Assembly: GCA_031285625.1 (NCBI GenBank)
Contig: JAITVV010000029.1
Coordinates: 1 to 64,000, forward strand
DNA: 64,000 nt
DNA from: Prevotella sp.
GTDB lineage: Bacteria > Bacteroidota > Bacteroidia > Bacteroidales > Dysgonomonadaceae
Direction: 5' to 3'
The position numbers were made by a program, and so were the translations under genes. The notes beneath the pieces are model-generated. The model saw only the letters and a program-made list of their open reading frames with translations. It did not search any database and had not been told where the DNA came from. Shown one piece after another: positions 58,001-64,000 of this stretch (its first letter is position 1; each line of letters opens with the position of its first letter).

Positions 58001-58435
58001 ATAATAATCACCGGAGCTTTTTCCAAATAGAAATTGGGTCGCTCCTTTTTCTAATTGTTGAATTCCGAATCCTCCGGATTCCATGGAAGATACAGGACTC
58101 ATTTTTCTGTTGTTGTCAGCTTTGATGTAAACTTCGATAGTGAATGCATTCTGAATTTTATTCTTAAAATCAGCATCATTCATATAATCCACCCTGAAAT
58201 AGTTATTTGTAGTTGTATTTTGCGGAAACTTGCTAACATATTGTTTTATTTCGACATTATATACAACTGAGGGAATTGTACTTCCGTTCCTGATCGGATT
58301 TTGCTTTGGTGAATTATCTTTTACATCTCCTGTTGCAGAAGAGAATTTGATGTCTAAGAGATCTGCTTGAGGATAGTTCTGGGCTCTTGAAAATAGGGTA
58401 AATGTTAACAATAATAGAAAGATTACTTTCTTCAT
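55058..58435 (-). CDS. Secreted calcineurin-like phosphoesterase with LamG-like and SusE/F-like modules, T9SS sorted
   Basis: 1125 residues from the ATG at 58435 (signal peptide MKKVIFLLLLTFTLFSRA; the longer frame to 58543 lacks one). Order: LamG/concanavalin-like domain (about 20-250); metallophosphoesterase (about 315-510) with SDIHVG, VVGDVADNG, MGNHDWWEG, MHVPLTH and GHSHYPLG, all metal ligands present; a fibronectin-like part; three SusE/F-type modules (about 725-1040, each starting like YLVGDATPNGW and containing GxxKFI and TWN); a C-terminal type IX sorting domain (SIEITTD, LWDISGRLI, LNKGIYIVELTYKGEKVTRKILIE). Probably a surface phosphatase or nuclease that clings to glycan. The combination is unusual. 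Confidence 0.9.
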   Translation of the reverse strand: MKKVIFLLLLTFTLFSRAQNYPQADLLDIKFSSATGDVKDNSPKQNPIRNGSTIPSVVYNVEIKQYVSKFPQNTTTNNYFRVDYMNDADFKNKIQNAFTIEVYIKADNNRKMSPVSSMESGGFGIQQLEKGATQFLFGKSSGDYYSIGSKNIYGDIKSDYHHIIYTYDGNNLKAYYDGVNIDNLSNVGKLRLSPTVSSQWLAIGGDVSGSNAIQREFTGEIAVVRMYSTALSASDIENLYIQISRRKALSNVDRLNTILTKTLNEYPNKELAMPYKVEGWDLMNSLNTTEEAINEFQQKVQHELGITLPEVNEYPRFAVMSDIHVGRTGWTNRLPNAVEVLKEKQLDAVFVVGDVADNGRKDQLQNALSAFSPLSPETNVYFMMGNHDWWEGNGSVFKGVMGQRLNQFIDIKGYPFITVSLDGSEANNQIYIYQSTSKNFLKAALEKASKEYPGKPIFVFMHVPLTHTVYGSYRIEPGTESRANNTEAMKEICKKYPQIVLFSGHSHYPLGDERCIYQKYFTSVHDGNLAATNIEDGLLPTNSDRHFSESLNIAEGCIVSVNDKKDVIVNRINFTRNEPIKKPWTIKAPHDGSTFTYTSNRNGGEVPYFASTDKLIIDEIQNNSFKVTFPQAKDDDLVHHYLVELMNKNGAREQKVNVFSQFFFGSATPKTLSLTIKNLKGVYSDYLIKVSAIDSFYPNNLDHKTNKSEPLTGSAKDMDCSDLYMVGSAAPCGWTNINPEVMTKQENGIFVWTGFLKKGEMKFLLRKNTWDPSVNPIATKNIESGSIYDVNITNAISGDYKFNIVKDMNCSVFVDTKNWTVKVIENKENIPLYLVGDATPNGWYNTKATPMVKESTGVFTWSGYLKAGHFKFITQLGTWNSIVPAKKAHETIIPEYKHYVSDNYQGDYRFVLLDAGNYTIRVDLNENIMFVDKDDSDADIYIIGDATPTGWHNNAAMPLSKLQDRIYQWKGTLKAGHIKFITRLNTWNSLVPVPAKNEAIKIGTTHQITNDYKGDYRFIIAEKNDYTVTLDLNNHTFVVNYTYPSLKDGKENDASQYTIISDNNSIEITTDIMLDTVCLWDISGRLIAMEKNKTGTISMRNLNKGIYIVELTYKGEKVTRKILIE

Positions 58436-58592
58436 AAGATTGTAGTTTAGGTTAGTAAAGCTGGTTGTTTGTATAGAGTGGTGTAAAGATATTAAAATTA
58501 AGATTGTTAATGATTGTTTCGTTAAAGAAATAAAAATACCCATAGCCTTTTATTTTAGAATATTTTAAAACATTATAAGCTTATATTTCTTG

Positions 58593-58600
58593 TATCTTTG
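58593..58600 (+). promoter_or_regulatory. -7 promoter box TATCTTTG of the chaperone operon
   Basis: Exact TAnnTTTG match 29 bp before the first PPIase ATG; no clear -33 TTTG. On the opposite strand a near box (TATCTTTA, complement 58484-58491) would serve the phosphoesterase gene. Confidence 0.55.
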
Positions 58601-58628
58601 CCTTTTGTACAGTTTATCAACTTGATAT

Positions 58629-60656
58629 ATGAATAAAAAACTATTTACACTACTTATCACATTACTTACTACATTTTGTATGTATGCACAACAGGCGGCA
58701 GATCCTGTTGCAATAAAAATTAATGGAAAACCTGTTTTACGATCAGAGTTGGAAAAAGCTTATATTAAAAGCAATCAGCTAAGAGCAGACCATAATAAAG
58801 AATCCTTATCTGACTTTGTACAGTCATACATTGATTTCAAAATGAATGTTGAGGAAGCTAAGGCGCAGAACTTGGATACTACAGGTAATTATGTAAGAGA
58901 TTTATCTACAGCCAGAGTTGAGATGGCTCGTAAATATATGCAGGATACTTTATATGAAAATACATATATACAAAAGATATATAATCGTTTGCTTGAGAAT
59001 GTGGAAATAAATCACATTCTCCTCCCTTTGGAAGGAGATCTCGTATATCCTGCCGACACGGTAGCATTATATAATAAAGCGATGGAATTGCGTGCTAAGC
59101 TTTTGAAAAATGGCTTTGAGGGTGAGGGCTATGATAAAACATTGCAGACGTCCATTATGATGGATAATAATAAACGAAATGGTTATATTGGTTGGACTGT
59201 TCCTTTTATGTTTGCATCGAAAGTAGAAGATGTAATATATACTCTCCCGATAAATGAGATTAGCCAGCCAATAAGAACCGTTCATGGGTACCATATTGTA
59301 CAGGTTCTGGGAAAACGCCCTGCAGTTGGTTCTGTGGAAATTGAACAGGTTCTGTTTAATTTCTCGAAGATACCTGCCAGTCAGCATCAAATAGACAGTG
59401 TAGGTAAAGTAGCCTGGCGGGAATATAAAAATATCCATTCTTCCTCTGATTTTAATTCCTTATGTGAAGAGTTTTCTCGGGTGATGGAAACAAAGGAGAA
59501 AGGTTGTTATCTGGGATTTATAGGCCTCGATTCTCCCTTATCCCCCTCTTTTGTGAATACAGCTTTTGATCTGAAGAAGGACGGAGATGTAAGTGAACCT
59601 GTCCGGTCCGATTATGGATATCATATAATGCGCTTGTTACAGAAGGCACCTGTTCCGGCTTATGGCGATATTAAAAATGCTCTGCGAAAAAGAATAGAAA
59701 AGAGTGATAAATTAGAAAGTATGATATCTGAAAAGCATCGGAATATGGCTGCGGATCTTAAATTGTATATAAATAAAGATGCATATTCCAAATTAAATGA
59801 CATTACTAACAAAGTCTCGCCTAAAGATTCAGCATTTTTTAATATGGTAAGCAATAAAAATGATATATTGTTCACATTCAATAATATCGAGACTTACACT
59901 GTAAATAATTTTATTGAATATATCCGTTATACTCAAAGGTTGATAAATGCAAGCAGATCGGGCGATGCTCCAGATATGTTTATCTATACTGATCTAATCA
60001 AGCATACTCTGTCTACCGATATTCTGAGAGAGTATTTTAATGACTATCTATCACGTAATATGACAAACTATTATTATGCCACCTTATCAGACAGGTTTGT
60101 TGAGTATAAGGAGCAATTGAATAGTATTTCGGATGAGCTGTTATTATTTATAGTCAAGAATAAAAATATATGGGATCGTTCTGTTACTGATGAAAAAGGA
60201 TTATCTGATTACTTCAACAAGAACAAATCAAAATATAGCCTCGATGGTACAAAATACAAAGGGCTGATCATACATACAAAAAAGGAAGGTATCCTAAAAG
60301 AGATCGAGTCACTTGCTGCAAAAGAAAAGAAAAGAGATTCCCTTATTGAAAAAATTAGAAATAGTTTTAATAAAGATTCGGTGCAGGTTCTTATGGAACC
60401 CGGATTATGGATCAAAGGTCAGAATCAGTATGTGGATAATAAAATATTTGGAGTAGCAAAAGAAGTAACATCTCCCAAAGGCTATCAGTTTTTCTCTGTT
60501 GTAGGAGATTTTATTTCATCTCCTCAGGATTATACAGATGTGCGTTCCTCTGTAGAATTAGATTATCAGGATGCTTTGGAGAAAGAATGGCGAATATATC
60601 TGAGGAATAAATATAGAGTAGAAACAGATGAATCTGTATTGAAGACAATAAAATGA
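58629..60656 (+). CDS. PpiC/SurA-type peptidylprolyl isomerase, large
   Basis: 675 residues: signal peptide (MNKKLFTLLITLLTTFCMYA), SurA-like N-terminal helical part (VAIKINGKPVLRSELEKAY), then two PpiC rotamase domains: about 125-230 (INHILLPLEG, NGYIGWTVPFMF, IRTVHGYHIVQVLG) and about 235-345 (VEIEQVLFNF, KGCYLGFIGLDSPLSPSFVNTAF, VRSDYGYHIMRLL). The C-terminal 330 residues contain further helical chaperone sequence of no recognised family. A periplasmic foldase for outer-membrane proteins. It overlaps the next gene by 4 bp (ATGA). Confidence 0.92.
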   Translation: MNKKLFTLLITLLTTFCMYAQQAADPVAIKINGKPVLRSELEKAYIKSNQLRADHNKESLSDFVQSYIDFKMNVEEAKAQNLDTTGNYVRDLSTARVEMARKYMQDTLYENTYIQKIYNRLLENVEINHILLPLEGDLVYPADTVALYNKAMELRAKLLKNGFEGEGYDKTLQTSIMMDNNKRNGYIGWTVPFMFASKVEDVIYTLPINEISQPIRTVHGYHIVQVLGKRPAVGSVEIEQVLFNFSKIPASQHQIDSVGKVAWREYKNIHSSSDFNSLCEEFSRVMETKEKGCYLGFIGLDSPLSPSFVNTAFDLKKDGDVSEPVRSDYGYHIMRLLQKAPVPAYGDIKNALRKRIEKSDKLESMISEKHRNMAADLKLYINKDAYSKLNDITNKVSPKDSAFFNMVSNKNDILFTFNNIETYTVNNFIEYIRYTQRLINASRSGDAPDMFIYTDLIKHTLSTDILREYFNDYLSRNMTNYYYATLSDRFVEYKEQLNSISDELLLFIVKNKNIWDRSVTDEKGLSDYFNKNKSKYSLDGTKYKGLIIHTKKEGILKEIESLAAKEKKRDSLIEKIRNSFNKDSVQVLMEPGLWIKGQNQYVDNKIFGVAKEVTSPKGYQFFSVVGDFISSPQDYTDVRSSVELDYQDALEKEWRIYLRNKYRVETDESVLKTIK

Positions 60657-61516
60657 AAAATAGGATTTACATTATATTTCTGCTGGCCTTTGCTTTTTTG
60701 CTATCGTGCAGTAAAGGGGGGACTGGTGATGTGCAACAAGAACAGGTACCTATAGTAACAGTGAGGGATAAGACATTATATAAAAGTGAACTTAATAATG
60801 TTATACCTCAAACCCTTTCTTCGGAAGATAGTATTGCTGCTGTGCAAACATATGTCAAGATGTGGATTAATGATCAGCTGATGTATGACAAAGCGCAGAA
60901 GAATATTGTAAATAAGGAAGATATTGAGCGGCTGGTTGCGGACTATAGAAAGTCGTTGATAACCAATTTATATCAGGAGCAATTATTGAAAGTACAATTG
61001 TCAAAATCGTTCTCTGATAAAGAATTAGAGTCTTTCTATGAGTCTAATAAAGATAAGTTCAAACTAAAGGAAAATATAATTAAAGGTCTTTATCTGAAAG
61101 TCCCTGTAGATTCGAAGGAGTTGAATAATTTCCTAAAATGGTATAAGCAATCTACCGATGCTGCAGTAGAGAATATTGAAAAAAACACATTGCAGAATGC
61201 TGTTGGATATGAATATTTTTATAACAAGTGGGTAGCCCTGAATGATATAGCTGACAACATGCCTTTGTCTATTAACAATGGGGATGAATTTCTTCGTACA
61301 AATAAGAATGTAGAAGTTCGCGACTCTTCCTTTGTTTATCTATTAAATATAAAAGAATATAAAACAATAGGGAGTGAAGCCCCATTTGAATATATAAAGA
61401 ATCAACTTATTGAGGTATATACTGAACAGCGAAAATCTGATTATTTGAAAAAAGTTCAGCAGGACCTCTATGATAAGGCTGTTTCGGATGAAGAAATTAA
61501 GTTTTATGACAAATAG
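60653..61516 (+). CDS. SurA-like chaperone lipoprotein without a clear PPIase domain
   Basis: 287 residues. Signal peptide with lipobox FAFLLSC (Cys19). The start VPIVTVRDKTLYKSELNNVIP and the helical stretch after it follow the SurA/PrsA N-terminal chaperone fold, but the rotamase signature seen in its two neighbours (GGELGF and YGFHI-type motifs) is missing, so it is likely a chaperone only. Its start codon overlaps the previous stop (ATGA), indicating translational coupling. Part of the three-gene foldase operon. Confidence 0.85.
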   Translation: MKNRIYIIFLLAFAFLLSCSKGGTGDVQQEQVPIVTVRDKTLYKSELNNVIPQTLSSEDSIAAVQTYVKMWINDQLMYDKAQKNIVNKEDIERLVADYRKSLITNLYQEQLLKVQLSKSFSDKELESFYESNKDKFKLKENIIKGLYLKVPVDSKELNNFLKWYKQSTDAAVENIEKNTLQNAVGYEYFYNKWVALNDIADNMPLSINNGDEFLRTNKNVEVRDSSFVYLLNIKEYKTIGSEAPFEYIKNQLIEVYTEQRKSDYLKKVQQDLYDKAVSDEEIKFYDK

Positions 61517-61541
61517 ACTATAACTTCTTTTTTTACGTTAA

Positions 61542-61584
61542 GAAAAAGTGATACATTATCACTATATTTACGCCACTTTTTAAT
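61542..61584 (+). repeat. Degenerate copy of the 51-bp palindromic element
   Basis: AAAAAGTGATAC near 61552 and GCCACTTTTTAATAA at the right end echo the arms of the element, with TATATTTA at the place of the -7 box (61563-61570). It lies 13 bp before the third chaperone gene and may give it a separate promoter. Confidence 0.5.
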
Positions 61585-61596
61585 AAACAGACAAAA

Positions 61597-62988
61597 ATGA
61601 TGCAAAAAGCCAGAAAACTGATTTTATTACTAATACTATTAGGTTCGGGTATTATGAGCTACGCTCAAAATAATGTAATAGATGAAATAATATGGGTAGT
61701 GGGCGATGAGGCTATCCTGAAATCGGATGTGGAAAAAGTACGTTTGGGTATGCTATCCAGAGGAGAGCGTATCGAGGGGGATCCATATTGCCTGATACCG
61801 GAGCAGCTTGCCGTACAGAAATTATTTCTTGATCAGGCCAAAATCGATAGTATAGATGTACCTGCTTCTGTTGTTAACAGTGGTTTGTCCAGATATGAAA
61901 ATAATGTAATAGCCAATCTGGGTTCGAAGGAAAAAGCAGAGGAATATCTTGGTGCTACAATGAATCAGTTGAGGGAAGAATGGCGTGAACAGATTCGCAG
62001 CGATTATTTAGTTACTGAAGTAAAGAAAACTCTGGTAGGTAAAAAGTCCAATTTAACGCCTTCAGAGGTTAGACGCTATTATGCTCAGTTACCAAAAGAT
62101 AGTTTGCCATATATTCCAACAACAGTAGAAGTACAGATTATTACAAATGAGCCTGTAGTTCCATTAAAGGAAATAGATCAGGTGAAAGATCGTTTAAGGG
62201 ATTATACCAACAGGGTAAATTCCGGTTCTGCCGATTTCTCAACTCTGGCCATTATGTATTCTGAAGATCCCGGTTCTGCTGCCAATGGGGGAGAGCTAGG
62301 TTTCACAGGGCGCGCTTTGCTTGCACCTGAGTTTGCCAGTGTTGCATTCTCTTTATCAGATCCGAAAAAAGTATCTAATATAGTGGAAACTGAATATGGG
62401 TTCCATATCATCCAGTTGATAGAACGTAGAGGAGACCGCGCTAATTTCCGCCATATATTGATCCGTCCTAAGGTATCACCTGAAGAAATGTCAAAAGCAA
62501 CTCATCGTCTCGATTCAATTGCAAGTGATATAAGGGCTAATAAATTTACATTTGAGGATGCTACTGTATTATCTTTTGATAAAGATACACGTAAGAATAA
62601 CGGATTGATGGTAAACCGTAAAGAAAGTGTAAACTATGGTACTCCCCGTTTTACGATGGAAGAACTACCTACAGAAGTGGGTAAAGTTGTAAATACAATG
62701 AAAGTCGGGGATATCTCTCCATCCTTTACAATGAAACTGGCTAATGGTAAAGATGTGGTTGCCATTGTAAAATTGAAAACAAGGACAGAAGGACACGTAG
62801 CCAATGTTTCGGACGATTATCAGGCACTTAAAGAAATCGTTGAAAATAAAAAGCATGAAGAAGTGCTGAAAAAATGGCTTCAGACTAAAATAAAAGATAC
62901 TTATGTAAGAATCGACAAGGATTGGGAAAACTGTGACTTTCAATATCCGGATTGGGTGAAGAAAAGCCAGGCTGTAAGCAATAAATAA
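61597..62988 (+). CDS. surA: SurA-type peptidylprolyl isomerase
   Basis: 463 residues. Signal peptide (MMQKARKLILLLILLGSGIMSYAQ) followed by NNVIDEIIWVVGDEAILKSDVEKVR, the SurA N-terminal signature. First parvulin domain at about 170-275 (VEVQIITNEPVV, ANGGELGFTGRALLAPEFASVAF, VETEYGFHIIQLIERRGD), second, less complete, at about 280-390 (FRHILIRPKVSPEEM). A periplasmic chaperone that escorts barrel proteins to BAM. It is the third of three consecutive foldase genes, directly before the OstA/LptD-like gene, an important barrel client. Confidence 0.93.
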   Translation: MMQKARKLILLLILLGSGIMSYAQNNVIDEIIWVVGDEAILKSDVEKVRLGMLSRGERIEGDPYCLIPEQLAVQKLFLDQAKIDSIDVPASVVNSGLSRYENNVIANLGSKEKAEEYLGATMNQLREEWREQIRSDYLVTEVKKTLVGKKSNLTPSEVRRYYAQLPKDSLPYIPTTVEVQIITNEPVVPLKEIDQVKDRLRDYTNRVNSGSADFSTLAIMYSEDPGSAANGGELGFTGRALLAPEFASVAFSLSDPKKVSNIVETEYGFHIIQLIERRGDRANFRHILIRPKVSPEEMSKATHRLDSIASDIRANKFTFEDATVLSFDKDTRKNNGLMVNRKESVNYGTPRFTMEELPTEVGKVVNTMKVGDISPSFTMKLANGKDVVAIVKLKTRTEGHVANVSDDYQALKEIVENKKHEEVLKKWLQTKIKDTYVRIDKDWENCDFQYPDWVKKSQAVSNK

Positions 62989-63012
62989 TCGAAAGTACTT
63001 ACAAAATAAAAT

Positions 63013-63025
63013 AGGTCTGTGACCT
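63013..63025. promoter_or_regulatory. AGGTCTGTGACCT palindrome
   Basis: 13-bp dyad, 10 bp before the GTG start of the OstA/LptD-like gene. It differs in one central base from the palindrome in the esterase promoter (46423-46435), so the two may bind the same factor. Confidence 0.4.
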
Positions 63026-63034
63026 GCCAATTGC

Positions 63035-64000
63035 GTGTTTAAGAAATTTATAACATATCTCTATCAAAGGCATAAGATACTTACTAGTATTTTATGCCTG
63101 ATTGCTATTTATGCTTCGGCACAGGCAATGATGTCGCCCCGTATAAATATAGATGTTCTTCAGGTACCGCAAAAGCCGCAGGCACCTCAGAATCTTCAGC
63201 AATCAGGAAAGCCAAAAGTCATAGTATTGGTTCACTCAAAGGATGTGATTAAACGTTTGAATTTTGATTATCAGATAATGAAGGACAGCGTTATTTTCTT
63301 TCATGATGGAGCCTACCTCTTCTGTGATAGTGCCTATTATGATGAGAAAAAAAACTCATTCGAAGCCTTCAGTAATGTACGCATGGAACAGGGTGATACC
63401 CTTTTCCTGTATGGAAATTATATGCATTATGATGGTAATACAAAACTCGTTATGTTCCGGGAGAATGTCCGTCTTGAACATGGTAGTGGAACGCTCTTTA
63501 CTGATAGTTTGAATTATGACCGTATGATGAATATCGGTTATTACTTTGATGGTGGAATGCTGGTAGACTCTCTGAATGAACTGACTTCTTACTGGGGACA
63601 ATATGAGCCGAACTTAAAGCTCGCTACATTTAAAGATAGTGTGATATTACTGAATCCTAAATTTACTCTTTATTCCGATCGCTTAAAATATAATACGGAT
63701 ACGAAGATCGCAGATATATATACTCCAACTAAAATTGTTTCTGACAGCGGCATAATATATACAAGTAAAGGATGGTATAATACCGTAACGGAAGAATCGC
63801 TGTTGCTCGATCAGTCTACAGTGGTCAATAAGGAAGGTAACCGGATTTTGCGGGGAGATTCCATTTCTTACCATAAGGCAAAAGGATATGGGGAAGTATA
63901 TGGAAATATGTTTTTGCAGGACACAACCAAACGGGTTATTCTGAGAGGGCACTATGGCTATTATAATGAGCTGACAGATTATGCTTTTGCTACCGATTCC
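63035..64000 (+). CDS. OstA/LptD-like outer-membrane assembly protein, 5' part
   Basis: Partial: 322 codons, open at the window end. The start is a GTG at 63035, chosen because it gives a signal peptide (FKKFITYLYQRHKILTSILC, then IAIYASAQA); the first ATG (63128) would cut it off. The mature chain has the OstA-like N-terminal beta-jellyroll repeats: VHSKDVIKRLNFDYQIMKDSV, KNSFEAFSNVRMEQGDTLFLYG, KLVMFRENVRLEHGSGTLFTD, repeating about every 30 residues. In this phylum such proteins act in lipopolysaccharide transport to the outer leaflet. It follows three foldase genes, fitting an outer-membrane biogenesis cluster. Confidence 0.88.
   Translation, partial: MFKKFITYLYQRHKILTSILCLIAIYASAQAMMSPRINIDVLQVPQKPQAPQNLQQSGKPKVIVLVHSKDVIKRLNFDYQIMKDSVIFFHDGAYLFCDSAYYDEKKNSFEAFSNVRMEQGDTLFLYGNYMHYDGNTKLVMFRENVRLEHGSGTLFTDSLNYDRMMNIGYYFDGGMLVDSLNELTSYWGQYEPNLKLATFKDSVILLNPKFTLYSDRLKYNTDTKIADIYTPTKIVSDSGIIYTSKGWYNTVTEESLLLDQSTVVNKEGNRILRGDSISYHKAKGYGEVYGNMFLQDTTKRVILRGHYGYYNELTDYAFATDS

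Overview
The window looks like a chromosomal segment of an AT-rich Bacteroidales bacterium, probably a Dysgonomonas-like member of the order (genus is inference). The support is three SusC/SusD pairs, a C-terminal type IX secretion sorting domain, the long Bacteroidetes form of IspG, a histidine-degradation operon of the formiminotransferase/cyclodeaminase type, and repeated promoter -7 boxes of the Bacteroidetes type TAnnTTTG. No rRNA, tRNA, CRISPR array, insertion sequence or prophage was seen.

Layout. 1-5.4 kb (minus): a putative sugar-oxidoreductase operon (DoxX protein, two secreted Gfo/Idh/MocA oxidoreductases, start of a lipoprotein cut by the window edge) and a separate cytoplasmic Gfo/Idh/MocA gene. 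5.5-10.2 kb (minus): an orphan SusC/SusD pair. 10.2-11.0 kb: a gene-free divergent region with a long bipartite hairpin and a (TC)32 microsatellite. 11.0-17.3 kb (plus): SusC, a SusD-like_2 lipoprotein and a TlpA-like thioredoxin lipoprotein. 17.4-20.8 kb: a sugar O-acetyltransferase, an outer-membrane barrel protein, a membrane acyltransferase and a DUF434-type gene broken by a 4-bp tandem duplication. 20.9-29.0 kb (minus): hutH, cyclodeaminase, a degenerate GT51-like membrane protein, hutI, glutamate formiminotransferase, a secreted protein with a JAMM-like motif, and hutU. Together they would convert histidine to glutamate, passing the formimino carbon to tetrahydrofolate.

29.2-41.8 kb is a beta-glucan-type polysaccharide utilisation locus: a divergent membrane-anchored propeller/Y_Y_Y/LuxR-type regulator, then SusC, SusD, GH16, GH3 and GH5. 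41.9-44.3 kb holds a small membrane protein, an FtsB/DivIC-like gene, an LRR-like protein and a XerD-type recombinase. 44.4-58.4 kb holds a sialate O-acetylesterase, a Lys/Ala-rich exported protein, ispG, a tandem thioredoxin-fold lipoprotein, a P-type Ca2+ ATPase, guaB and a large secreted phosphoesterase with SusE/F-like modules. 58.6 kb to the end is an outer-membrane biogenesis cluster: three SurA/PpiC-type proteins and the start of an OstA/LptD-like gene.

The most unusual signals are non-coding. One is a roughly 51-bp palindromic element, present in three full and two degenerate copies, which carries a perfect or near-perfect -7 promoter box. Another is a roughly 90-bp dispersed palindromic repeat in three copies, two of them inside the hut operon. 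The third is the (TC)32 tract between two divergent susC genes.
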